The position numbers and the translations under genes were made by a program. Below are positions 1-11,400 of a DNA stretch of 64,000 nt, one piece after another. Origin of the DNA: Ramazzottius varieornatus (Eukaryota; Tardigrada; Eutardigrada; Parachela; Ramazzottiidae); the NCBI GenBank assembly GCA_001949185.1, contig BDGG01000007.1:747802-811801 (forward strand). Reading direction: 5' to 3'. Under the pieces are notes generated by a model. It ran no database searches and was not told the DNA's origin. It was given only the letters and a program-made list of their open reading frames with translations. Every line of letters starts with the position of its first letter. Position 1 is the first letter of the stretch.

Positions 1-1440
1 AATCCGTTCGTTTTAGCACACGACACGAAGCGAGATAAGATTCTTCCTGACAAAATACAGTATTTAATTTAGATACAAAATCGGCCACGTGGTATCGGGT
101 GAATTACAGTCTACACCCGTGACCAATCAAATACCGTACCTTCGTCATCAATAAATGTATCAACGTGCCACCAGTACAACAAACGACAGTCACGTGACAT
201 TTGATCACTAATTTTATGGATGGTGATCCTTTATTAAATCAAATTTCTCAAATTTCGCTCTTTCTCTTCCACTCACAATCGAGATGTTTCTTTTTGGGTC
301 CGATAGGTTCTTCCGTCGTCGCTTTACAAACAGCTTTGGCCAGCATATGGCCTGCCAGACCAAACCTTGCTGCGTTGATCCGATCCGCAATGGTCTGACC
401 TCCCGCATTCATATTCATTTTCAGTCGTCAAAATAATCCTCTTCCTGATAATAAGAAGCTATCTGCTCCCTCCGCCTTTCAGCTCCCTTCCCCGTACGGA
501 TTATCCCCACATGCAACAATACGATGGACCGCTAACAGGTTCTACCACCAGATAGTTTTGTAAACAACCAAGGGCTATGGAACATCAACTGTTAAGCGAT
601 GCAGAAGCGAGAAGAACATCCACTTGGTAAAGAAGAAAACATCAGTAGAAACGAAGAAGACATTTTCGTCCGTGAGTCACACCACGACGCGAACAGTGAT
701 TCCACGCAACCGTGATGCGAGTGGAGTCACAGTGTGTCGCGTAGTGGTCAATCAGGCGTACGTCGTACAATGACGCAACCCGATGTTCAACAACAGGCGG
801 CACCATTTTCTGGATTAATAAGCGCGCAACAGGCGCCACCTACGAAGGACCCAAAGCATCTGACGGTTTGCATCGTAGATGCCGCCAGCCAAAAAGGTAG
901 TGCCATGATCCGTCACTAGGAGAAGCACCCCCTGTAAACTGACCTCCAAAGCCTACGGTCCACCAATACCGTTTAACCTGAGGGTCCAAACTGGTTTTTT
1001 AGGGATCAGCTGTGTTGGGGTGGGGGTGCACTCCGCCCAAAATCATGGCACGAACCTCGTTGGCAGGCGGCATCTATGGTTTACATAATTTTCGCGACGG
1101 CTTCGAACATCTGACAGTTTGAAGAATTCCACAGTCTGTCTATATCTGCACAAACTCGGAGGGAAGACAAAGGCAATATTTCCATGCTTTGTTTCTTTCC
1201 GAACATCGACCGGAACGCTTTCTCGGACATGTGAGTTTCCCGCAAACATGAATGGTGATGCGAGACTTAGGCAGGTTGTAAACAAGACTGCGAAAAAGTT
1301 GCAGCATTAAACCAGTTTTTCCTCACCCTGGGAAAACCTTTGAACGTTATTGGCTTGCTTCACTTCCTTCTCGGTTTCTATTACCCTCTATGCCTGATGA
1401 GACCCAATGTCTAACAGTTGTCTCACACTGCGTTAATCGA
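1..1440. other. Intergenic, no gene recognised
   Basis: Only short overlapping open frames on both strands, none with a recognisable motif, signal peptide or convincing splice pattern. I see no RNA gene and no clear repeat here. Confidence 0.5.
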
Positions 1441-1451
1441 CGCCTGTTTCA

Positions 1452-1460
1452 TACTATAAA
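1452..1460 (+). promoter_or_regulatory. Putative TATA box of the GIN-domain gene
   Basis: The sequence TACTATAAA lies about 150 bp upstream of the chosen start codon at 1611. This would place transcription start near 1485 with a short 5' leader. Position and match to a TATA box are the only evidence. Confidence 0.4.
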
Positions 1461-1610
1461 GTGTGAAAGTTTGGTTTTCTAACGCACGTTTCTGTCAAAT
1501 TGACAGATTTCACACTTGCGACTATTGTTCTAGTTTCTCATTGTATCTGTCGACACCTGACCAATTCTCGACACCGAAGACGGTGTCCGTGGAAAAAAAA
1601 GACTCGTCCT

Positions 1611-2336
1611 ATGAAGATGGCACACGTTTGCTCCTTATTATTTGTGGCCTACTTGCTCTGCTTTCTATCCCTGGCACGGGTACAAGCAAATATTACGGAG
1701 ACTCGGCAAGGTTCTGGATACACGGGGGTTGAGTCTGCAGGACCTTTCATCGTCTCAATCGATCAAAATGGATCGGAAGGACTTCGCATCGAGGCCGCCC
1801 TGGACGATCACAACGTTACGAATTCCATCGAAACCTTCGTTGAGAAACAAGCCTTGAAGATTCGATTTATGTGGCCGTATTCTGAAGACGACGGACGATT
1901 CGCTGGACTTATCCGTATTATCGTTTCTGCGAAATCAGTCAACAGTTTCGTCCTGGCTGGTGCTGGATCCATGACAATCAATCAACCCGTAAGAGCCTCC
2001 TCGATCAACGTAGTCAACAGCGGTAGTGGGCCTGTTGTTCTGACTGTGGAGCAAGCTTCCGACTTCAACGCAGCTCTAAGCGGAACCGGAACTATCAAGG
2101 TGGGCGGTAGTACGCAGAATGCCAATATTGTTGTCAGTGGCGCAGGTGGAATCAACGGTGATGCACTTCAAGCCGACAGCGTTAGTGTGTCGATGTTCGG
2201 CGCAGGTGGCGTCGTGATCAACGCCCAACGAATGCTTTCAGTCCTGATGATGGGATCCGGGAGGGTGAACTACAGAGGCAATCCCATGACCAATATCATG
2301 CGCATGGGCACTGGATCCATCAACCAGATCCCTTAA
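1611..2336 (+). CDS. Secreted GIN-domain (DUF2807-like) protein, single exon
   Basis: Predicted 241-residue secreted protein. I chose the ATG at 1611 because it starts a good signal peptide (MKMAHVC, a hydrophobic stretch, then ARVQA at about residue 25); the frame is open to 1500 but the upstream part looks non-coding. The mature part has at least seven glycine-rich turns spaced by about 20 residues (AGAGS, SGSGP, SGTGT, SGAGG, FGAGG, MGSGR, MGTGS) alternating with short beta-strand-like segments. This is the pattern of the bacterial head GIN / DUF2807 beta-helix family, known mainly from Bacteroidetes cell-surface proteins. No intron is visible. AATAAA follows at 2471. Its function is unknown; a secreted beta-solenoid is the most that can be inferred. 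An animal copy suggests horizontal transfer, which is not proven here. Confidence 0.72.
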   Translation: MKMAHVCSLLFVAYLLCFLSLARVQANITETRQGSGYTGVESAGPFIVSIDQNGSEGLRIEAALDDHNVTNSIETFVEKQALKIRFMWPYSEDDGRFAGLIRIIVSAKSVNSFVLAGAGSMTINQPVRASSINVVNSGSGPVVLTVEQASDFNAALSGTGTIKVGGSTQNANIVVSGAGGINGDALQADSVSVSMFGAGGVVINAQRMLSVLMMGSGRVNYRGNPMTNIMRMGTGSINQIP

Positions 2337-2470
2337 TGTTTTCTGCGTACCATTGTTCCCAGTTCTAGTTTCAATTGAACCTGTCACATTGTTTGCTAAG
2401 TTAAGGAGCGCACTGTGAAACACTAAAATAAGATATCTGCGTCCTATTCTTGGGTCTGTTCCGGCAAAGA

Positions 2471-2476
2471 AATAAA
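2471..2476 (+). terminator. Polyadenylation signal AATAAA
   Basis: AATAAA lies 135 bp after the stop codon of the GIN-domain gene. A second near-match (CAATAAATCA) follows within 20 bp. Confidence 0.5.
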
Positions 2477-2660
2477 ATTTACTGATTCACAATAAATCAC
2501 AAAATGAGAAGTTCCTGGTACATGAAACAGCTAGAACCTAGAATATACTGCGAACTGCTTTACTGTTTTTTCTAGTGAAGAAATAGTTCTAGTCTGAGAC
2601 GGCGAGGGTTCGGTGGTGGCGGAGGTTGAGAAACCAGGACACACACAACGACGTGGCCCG

Positions 2661-5600
2661 CTATTGTTCCAAACAGAGTTCATCCACGTTCAGAAGCCAC
2701 CAGTTCAAGTCTTCCACATGTTTTCGATGAAGAAATGTCCTGGACAGGAAGACTATGGTTCGATGAGTACTAGTGCAAATTCGGGTAGGAAAGGTCTTAC
2801 CAGGCAGCCGCAGTCAGAGTAACGATGATAAATGCGACCGTGCTAAGCGCTGCTATCAGATGATTATGATCTAAGAAACGCAGATAAGCTCTGTTTCATC
2901 TACCGATGGGTGGTACTTTTAGCCTCCTGGCAACCCATCCAACATTTTTTATGGATTCTTTTACGGCCATAGTTCTTAGTTCGCGAGGCGGGTGAACTTA
3001 GCCGTTTTAGAAAGTTAAGATCAGCTCTTGATCATCCCCCTACGTGGGAAAATCAACTGAAAGGATCTCTGATCCTCAGTATGTACGATCCTCCACACAG
3101 TTGTACGCGTGAACGCGCGCGCCGTCCCGAGTAGTAAGCACACGGCAGACCGGCCAATCAACGGTCAGCTATCAGTCAGTCGAGCATGAATGTGCAGTAT
3201 CACACACGGATGGCCCAGCGTGTCANNNNNNNNNNNNNNNNNNNNNNNNNNNNNNNNNNNNNNNNNNNNNNNNNNATTGATTACCTGATTATTACCCATG
3301 GCGCAAATCTGTTCGACTGATTGACAGCTGACCGTTGATTGACCGGTCTGCCGCGTGCTCACTACCCGGGACGGATTCGAGCGTACGACTGTGTGGAGGA
3401 TCGTACATACTGAGAATCAGAGATTCAATCAGTTGATCTCCCCCCTAGCGGGATGATGAAAAGCTGACCTTGACTTTCTAAAACGGCCAAGTTGACCCGC
3501 CTTGCGAACTAAGAACTATGGCAGTAAAAGAATCATAAAAAATATTGTATGGGTTGGCCAGGAGGCTAAAAGTACCACCCATCGGTAGATGAAACCAGGG
3601 CCGACGCGCCAGATATCGAATGCAGTGTTATTTTAATCATTATAATAGAAAATCGATTCTAATAATTAAAATCGTTATAATTGTGCGGGTTGGTGTTTGC
3701 GTGATTGATTGATTCATAATAGGAGACCGAATTTTAATTTTAATAATTGAAATTCGTTTGCGATAATTGATTTTACTTGCAGTCAGCTGATCACGCAGAC
3801 TTAACATTAGCACGTGACTTTTAATAATTTTAATTGCATAGTAAGATAACACTGATCGGATGGATCAAACTTCTGCTTATGGGACGTCATGGTGTCGAAA
3901 CATAAAGATACTTTGATTTGATTGTTGGGATGCGTTGTCACCACGATACTACACATCCACCATTAATCACAGCAGTAATTAGAAATCTATACAACGGTGC
4001 AAACTAGTTTATACAAGGTCTGAGGGCTGCTTGTGTTTACACTGATATTGGTTCAACAAACAAAGGCATTGGCCAACAAAGGCAAGACACAGCACTGCGA
4101 ATTATGCAGACTTTGATGTGTATCTAATGCTCACGTTCAGTCAACGCATGAATTCTAGCCGTGCCAAAATATCAAAGGAGAGGTGAGAATAACAATGCCA
4201 GGGCCATTTGTATGTAGTTGATGAACAGAAATGGGCAACCCACCAACGAACAACCGGTGCATATTAATAACCATCGAACGAAAATGTTTGACGTGATGAT
4301 ACGGACGTAAGCTTCTTCTAGCATACGTCGACTGGTCAGTATCCGGAACCAGCTTTGGGATTCTGAAAATAACTTTCTGACGAAATTGTTGTGGCACCAG
4401 TACAGTTTTGTGGCTCCCTGTGATTCATCAATCAAATATTTTTATGTTTCGACACCATGATCGTCCCATAAGCAAAAGTTCGATCCATTCGATATAGGGT
4501 GCGTCGGCCCTGGATGAAACAGAGCTTAGAAATGAAACGGTTTTGTGGAAGTTATCGGTCACGTTCGGGTGCACTTCGAGTAGCTTTGGCTTTTACCACT
4601 TGGATTTCTACATTTTTCCATGAATCCATCGAACCCGCAGAACGGCGTGTCCGATGGGAGAGTATCTGAGCTGAACCAGGAAAACGTCATAGTCTGATCA
4701 AGCTTCAGAGTGAGTCCCGGTAGTTCGAAAAGAACCTTCGGAATGAGAATGTGCATTTATTTGTGCTATGGGTATCAGTTGTAAGTTCCGGGTTGCGTCT
4801 AACCTCCCGTTCCTCCATGTCTGGTTGCCTCAAGCGCGTAACTATTAGGTCTAAAGTTCGTCTTCCCAGTGCGTCAATGTTGACAGTCCCAGACGGAACA
4901 TCGAATGTTCGGTTCAGGAATAGTGGTACTAACTTTCGGCCTCCAATTGGTAAGGGGCGTGTACCGTTTTGCGTTGATTCCCGAATTATCTGTTGTAAGA
5001 TAAAAGAGTATAATCTAGTCCTTCCGTAGTCCATGTCGAGCGGAACTGGCGCTCTTCATAGAAATCAAGCGGACGAGTACAGTCCGATCGCTCGAGATGC
5101 GTGAAATCTTCGGGTTGCAATTTAAGGCCTGCCAAACATTCTCCGTACATGCAGTGAAAGCATGCCAAGCTGAAGGCCAAAATTACACAACACATGCATT
5201 CACACCGTGCTTTGACTGGTGTAATCAACTAATCCAGCCGGAAGTCTCCGGTTGGTTGGGCATGGCGGGTAGTATAGTTAACTTCGACCAATTATCGTGC
5301 TTAGAAAACCGGAAAATCTTATACACATTTTGAGCGACCGGCCTATAGTCTTTTGCCTACCTGATCTACGATAAAGACTACGTCGTAAGCTGTCATTGGT
5401 ACCTGAACACTCTGGAAAATGGTCAACAACTGCACTTAGAAGTCAAAGAACGAACGAGGCTCGTACTATTTCTTTCACTAAGACGGGCTTCGATATGCCC
5501 ATCCGTTGTCTGCTTCGTTGAGCTACTTCAACTCCACGCTGCAGAGCGGACGCTGGGGGAGGCTTTGGCTCGAGGATAAGAAGGGACTTGAACGCAGTCA

Positions 5601-7245
5601 TAGCTACCTAGAGCAGGATCGTACCATCTTCGGAATTTTAGATCTTACCACTTAATCATCAAATACTTTCGAATTCTCAATTTAATATTGCGCGATACTA
5701 CGCAATATCCGTATTTTGAAATAAACGAACAACTCCACTTTTACCGTATCGTCGGACAAGTTGTAGTTCCAGCTCAGATAACCGTATACCGAAGTATCTC
5801 GTATCGGTTCCAGAGTGAAGTACACGTACTGACCATCGGTCATGTTCAAGGCAGAAGCTCTACAAAGAAATCATGTTGTCGAACTTTGACAAGCAGGATT
5901 TGGAATTGTATTAATCATCCTTTGATCATGTAAAATAGGCGACTGCCGTCCATTCCGAGCTTGCATCGCTTGACAGATTAAGGCACCCGTGCGGGCCAAT
6001 GGCTTCGTTTCGAGCTGTTTGAGACGAGAGCTGGACTCTGCACATGTCAGGCCTATCCTATGTTCTTTCCCGTAAACATAATTATCCGCTTCATCGGAAA
6101 CGACCCCGGTTAAAGTAGCCTCGAGAAAATCTTGACGAGAAAAACAGCAAGCTGAAATTCCAGGCGGTAAACGTGACCATGTATGTAGACGACACGAAGG
6201 TTTACTTTTACCTGATCAGTAGCTGCCGCAGGTCCGAGTTGATTCCGAAATACAAAAGAACTGCAGGAAAACAATTTGTCATTGTAGCTTACGAAAACCG
6301 CAGACCGAAGTGCACAATACCAGGGAAGGCCAGAACGGCTTACCGCGGCTCGATGAGTTGAACAACCGAAGGACCTCATCATGGTTTGGTTTCTCGGGCG
6401 TGATCTCGTTCACGTAGAGCTGGATCCACGGATTCTGCCTCATGTACTTGACAAACAAGACGGAGCAAAGTCTGTAGCGAGGAACCACCGCTTGCAGTCC
6501 GATCAAGACAAATATCTTGCTCCAGCCGTATTTCGCAAACAGAGATCTGTACAGCTCCGGATAGTTTGCGCAACCGAAATAAGTAGTGATCCAGGTTGAG
6601 CCGCGTTGTCTGTCAGCCAAAGTGGGAGCACCTTCTCCTGAACTATCAATACAAATTTCGAATGCAGCCATAAGCTTGTCCATGGATTTCAGTAGTGTTG
6701 TGTATTCGCTGCAGTTGTGTACCTGGTTGTAAATAGGATGTCCCAGTGACTTGCTAGATTCTCGACAAATGGAGCTTCATTGCAGTCTGCAAGTTACGAA
6801 ACGGTAAAAGACCAGGGACATTCTTTTTTTCGGAAATCTCCATACGTGGAACCAAGCTTGCACTGTCTCTGCCCCATGACAAAATATGAGGGCACTTACT
6901 CGGCCACACGAATATATTTGTGCTTGAACCATTGGAAGTAGCCTGCGTGTAATACCAGCGAGCCAAGAGGTACTGACTATCGTCGGCTACACTAGAGCAG
7001 TCGCCGGCACGGTCATCAGGCTGGAATATGTTGGTGTGGGTGTATCGAATTGAAGAGCGGTTATTCTGTTCTCGAAGATCATCCATCGCACAATCAAGAA
7101 ACGGTTCCACGACTGCACGAATAGGATTGCGCGAAGTGTTGGCGAAGCGTAGTGAGACGATGTTTACATCGATGTATGCGTTGACACAACGAATCATGAC
7201 AGATAACGAAAGCATCGCGCTAAAACACCTACGTTCAGAATTCAT
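2661..7245 (-). CDS. Receptor A1: ANF-receptor ectodomain, one membrane helix, no cyclase
   Basis: Ten-exon model, 465 aa. Exons: 7245-6900, 6786-6723, 6642-6344, 6260-6212, 5859-5745, 5411-5361, 4989-4804, 4735-4597, 2870-2801, 2739-2661. The ATG at 7245 starts a signal peptide (MNSERRCF to about residue 23). The ectodomain has natriuretic-peptide-receptor/receptor-guanylate-cyclase landmarks: a first strand (VNIVSLRFAN), EAPFVENLA, GAPTLADR, YGWSKIFVLIG, MTDGQYVYFTLEP, FDVPSGTVNID and a final juxtamembrane CGFDG. Exon 9 encodes a membrane helix (LIAALSTVAFIIVTLTAAAW, about 420-439). Exon 10 gives a 26-residue tail with RKHVEDLNWWLLNVDEL, then TAG. Phases agree throughout and exons 1-8 match the lengths in A2 exactly. 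The exon 7 donor (GTTAGA) is weak. Intron 8 (2871-4596) is filled by nested inverted-repeat elements. There is no kinase or cyclase domain, so it may be a clearance, decoy or partner receptor; the ligand is unknown. Confidence 0.8.
3226..3275. other. Assembly gap (50 N) at the centre of a palindrome
   Basis: Fifty N positions. The two flanks are inverted copies of each other (for example, the segment around 3155-3185 mirrors 3315-3350), so the missing bases are the hairpin centre. Frames reading through the Ns are meaningless. Confidence 0.95.
3624..3854. mobile_element. hAT-like MITE with 8-bp target duplication
   Basis: A 231-bp AT-rich segment begins CAGTGTTATTT and ends AGATAACACTG, inverted repeats matching 10 of 11. 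It is flanked by ATCGAATG (3616-3623) and ATCGGATG (3855-3862), an 8-bp target duplication with one change. CAGTG ends and 8-bp duplications are hAT hallmarks. The uninterrupted version of the target survives in the opposite arm of the host inverted repeat near 4485, which confirms that this is an insertion. Confidence 0.75.
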
Positions 7246-8498
7246 CTTCCATCTCCTTTCATGGAAATGTATGCTGAAGAAAGCGCGGCTTGGCTTTGGC
7301 AAAAACTCTCTAGCAAAACTACGCTGCCATTGTGTAGATTTCTGTTGCACGAGCTCACTTAGCGAAAGGACGTGCAATTTTTTGCCGCAGCGATGTGTCA
7401 CAAGTGACGGTATATTTCCTGTTACATTCGTGGAGGATGCCGGATTAAACTTCGAGTACAGGGATAATCTCCGAAGTGCGATCGATCTGACAACCATCTA
7501 CGGCGCAACAGGAAAGAAGACGCGATAATCAGCTATACTTTATGGGTTGGAGTTCGACGGAAATCCTGTTATTATTGCCGGAGACGGGCCGCATCGCCTT
7601 ACGTCACAGCCTTCGCTGCCACTAACCACAGGGCAGTCGTCGGACCGCCTCCTAGCAAGAAGGCTGTCCTTCACGGCACTATATGAACGGTTATCTGGGC
7701 TGGCATCGACTGCTTCTTTCGTCATTCGCGCTGTTATCCATTGCTGCGTATTCTGAGTTTCCCAGTGTTGCTCCGACAAGAGTTTGCCGACTTCAATTTG
7801 CAATTACGGTTGAACGGAATACCTCGCGTAGCAGTACTTTGTATTGCTGGGACCTCACCCTGACCTCACCCTTATCAATCACGACTAATTGAAATGCGGC
7901 TTTTGACAGCACATGAAATTTTTGCGGCAGATTTTTGTAACTTTAATATCCGTAAAATTGGCAGTTGTCATCCGTCACCGATCCGTATATCCGTGAACGT
8001 TTGAAATTACTCTCTGGTATTTCACGCAGAATGTACCACTTCAAAAACACGATTATAGCAAGACACGGCGAGTGCTGGCCGCGCGTACTAAGGCGTCATG
8101 TAGCTCCTTCACAGAGCATCACGTGCACACTGTAATATTGCACAGCCATGCGACATGCACCAGCGCACAACCAGTCGCTCAATCAAGCAGTACAACATCA
8201 TCATAAATGTGTACGTGTCGGGCGGAATATTCCTGAAAGTCTGCAAACACACCACCACACTTCTGAGTCATACGCTAACTGGACGCCACTCCATCGATCA
8301 ACATCGACCGTTGAGGTAAGCCTATTATCCATAACTAATGGCAAGATCAGCCACATATTTCGACGGAAACCTTCGCTTCTCGAAACTCAAAGTTTACTCA
8401 ACGATCAAGCAAACGTTTGGTATACTTAAACTATGGTTTAACTCTCGTTTGGATATATTCCGCTGTTTGCATGTAATAGTATATGGTACTAGTACGGT
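7246..8498. other. Intergenic between receptors A1 and A2
   Basis: No gene recognised. It should hold the promoter of A1, on the minus strand. A 13-bp word (7519-7531 read on plus) recurs upstream of A2. About 7590-7770 resembles 37850-38030 and is a dispersed repeat. Confidence 0.4.
7590..7770. repeat. Dispersed repeat, copy 1 (related to 37850-38030)
   Basis: By eye it aligns with 37850-38030 through shared blocks (a GGGCAGT-GTC-GACCGCCT core, AAGGC-G--CTTC, ATGAACGGTTATC versus ACGAACGCTTATC, and GAGTTTCCCA at the end). It is roughly two-thirds identical with indels. No coding capacity is shared, and the element class is not recognised. Confidence 0.45.
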
Positions 8499-11400
8499 CT
8501 ACTGGGGAAGAAAACGAGTGTGAGAAAGTCTGCCGGCAGCTTGAATTACACCCAGCGAGGTCCCCATGCGCCGGTGCGCCACCTGGAAGACCGCGAGGTC
8601 CAGGTGCCACCAGCCAGGTTCTTCTAATTGGCGCCAGCGGAAGAACAACCTGTAAGAGGCGATATGAGGCTCCAGTTCACAGTGCGAGCCTCTGTGAGAC
8701 AGATAGGCAGTGCGCAAACTGCGCAGTATGGAACGGGCATCGAGACAAACCAGTTTGTCTCGACCAAACATAATAGTATTGATGGTTCATCTGCGAGAGA
8801 GGCTGCTGATTGGTTACACCGTGGCTGCTTTTTCCCATCAATGCGCGTCCTATAAGACGTCATCTGGCCACGCCTTGCTGAAAAGCTTTGCCTAGTGCCC
8901 ATATACATTGTATCCATGACACGGAGATACTCACCACACAGCGGTGATCGAAGTCAGGAGCAGGACTGCCGTAGAAGTACAAATTAATGTGACTGAGCCT
9001 GCAAAAGTCGACGAGGTTAGGCAGGTTTCGTACACGCACGACGAGATATTACGGGCCAGTAAAAAATTACGGGCCAGGCCTATTCGCTACGGCGGCACGG
9101 GCAGGTGACTCTTGCTCCAAGTAAAAAACACGTGGAAGGCTGGACTGCTGTACGTGCGTGCTGGATATTGGGCCGAAGAGCTAAAGCTTGTCATATTAAT
9201 GTTATAGCAGTCAGATCTTCATTATACCTTCAACAGTTCAAACTATTCCAAGGCTTCTCTGGTCTCCAGGGGAGAGTCCACAGCAGCATAGAAACGTTAG
9301 AGTAAAACAGCTGATCAGCTGATGGCCACTGTCCATGACAATTTTCTACGGTTGCATTTTACTTCGTTACGTCATTTGTGCGTTTTCTGTTTCTGACTTC
9401 CATACAAATTGTAAATTTGCTGTCTTTTTTCCCCTGGTCCGTAACTTTTACTGACCCGTAATATCTCGTCGTGCGTGTACTTATAAGACAGTAAAAATTA
9501 TGGGACAGGCGAAAAAGACGGTAGAATGGAAATTCAACCGTAGCAAAGTGTTGAAAAGTACATTAGTGTAAATCGGTTGTGGACGCACGTGCTTCCGTAC
9601 CGCCTTAGCGAGAAGGCCTGTGCCATAATTTTTACTGTTCCATAATTACCCATCATGCGTGGGCTTGATGTACAGAATTCACGAAGTAACGCTTTGCCTT
9701 ACTTTTCACTTGTCTACAAATGCCAGATATTCCATCGAACCCACAAAGCGGTGTGTCGGGAGGCAAGGTTTCAGACCCGTACCAAGAGAAGTTTCTTGTT
9801 TGGTGGAGGCGTAAGCTAAACCCAGGCTGTACAAAAAGCACCTGAAAAGCAGATGAAGTGGTAAGATTGACTCGATGTACAGTTTTCGGCAGACAAAGGA
9901 CGCCCTGTACAGTGCATACTCACTTCGCGCTCTTCCATGTTCGGTGAACGAAAACGAGTTACCACAAGGTCCAGTATTCGCCGACCCAATGGGTCAATGT
10001 TGACTGTTCCCGATGGAACATCGAAAGTTCGATTGAGAAACATCGGAACTAATCGGCGTCCTCCCTTTGCGAGCAGCAGGGTGCCGTTCTCTGTGGAGTT
10101 CCGTACGACCTACATTTTCGATAAGTTCATACAAATCGGTACAATTCTTAGAATTTTAGATCAAAAAATTACGCGCACGTACCTCATCGACGATGAACAA
10201 GGCATCGTACGCCGTCATAGGCACTTGGACATTCTGCAACGGGCGAGAAGTGATCAAGATGGCGAAGGACTAGGTTTAGAGGTGGAGCGTTTACTATTTC
10301 TTGTAGCAGAACAGGTTTCAATATCCCCATCCGTCGCCGGCTTCTCTCGACAACCCTTATACTGCGCTGAGAGGCCAAAGCTGAAGAAGCCTGTGGCTCT
10401 AGAATGAGCAGAGATCGAAAGGCTGTTCTGGCCATCTACAACCAAACGAACACACGCAGCCAAATTTGGCCGATAAAATTTTTTCCATTAAGGATAAAGA
10501 CGCGTCGAGCTCAGTGATTGATCATAAGTTCTTTGTTGTTTATTTTGTCATTTGTTGATGATAAGCTCATACCGTATCTTCAGCCAAGCTGTAGTTCCAA
10601 TTGAGGTACCCGTAAACTGAAGTATCTCGTATCGGCTCCATAGCGATGTACACACACCCGCCATTGGTCAGGTTAAGGACTGCCGCTCTGTGTTCAGATC
10701 AAAATTAGTAGGCTGGGAACACTCCTCCTCAATATGTATGACGTTCAGAAACAGGCACCCAGCTTCACTATAATAATTGATCTGTACCTGACCATTAAAC
10801 GACGTAAGTCTTGGTTCAATCCAAAAAACACAAGAACTGTAATTATACGAAATTTTATGCGGCTGTTGTCACACCCTGTATCCGCTGTAACATGAAGAAC
10901 TTACCGCGGCTTGATGAGTTAAATGATTCGAGAACTGTATCGTAGTTCACTTCCGGGTTTTGAATATCGTTGACGTAGAGCTGGATACGTGGAATCTGTT
11001 TCATGTGCCGGATAAACAGCAGTGCGCAGCCCCTGTAGCGTTGGAGCGACGCACTCGAACCAATCAACACGAATATTTTCCTCCATCCATATTTGGCAAA
11101 CACCGATCCGTAGAGTTCGGGGTAGTTTGCGCACCCGTAGTGAGTGGTAATCCAGGTTGATCCTCTCTTCCTGTCAGCAAGAGTCGGAGCACCTTCCCCA
11201 GAACTAAAATTACAGAAATTGCCTGTGCACGGAGAACATGAAGGTAAACACCAAAATCGAAAGTACGGACCTTGTTACGAAAAGTATGTCCCACTGTGTC
11301 GCCAAATTTTCGACAAAGGGAGCTTCTAGGCAATCTACAAAAACATTCGGGATGAGCTATCAGCTTTGCCAAAGTATATTAGGCCGAAAGCAATCGGTGC

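Larger units (their letters stand above)
2885..4528. mobile_element. Nested inverted-repeat element in intron 8 of receptor A1
   Basis: The outer ends are inverted copies (TAAGCTCTGTTTCAT at 2885-2899, ATGAAACAGAGCTTA at 4514-4528), each with a TA dinucleotide at its edge, as Tc1/mariner-type elements have. Inner arms 3596-3623 plus 3855-3925 pair with 4428-4513. A second, almost complete palindrome (2893-3595) sits at the left end, with arms of about 330 bp and the N gap at its centre. No transposase frame is visible, so it is non-autonomous. It lies 14 bp from the acceptor of the membrane exon of receptor A1. Confidence 0.75.

Noticed and set aside
4559-4597. Reading A1 exon 8 through to the stop at 4559 as a secreted receptor end
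   Set aside because: A donor at 4596 and a downstream membrane exon in the right phase exist, and A2 has the same exon length of 139 nt and its own membrane exon.
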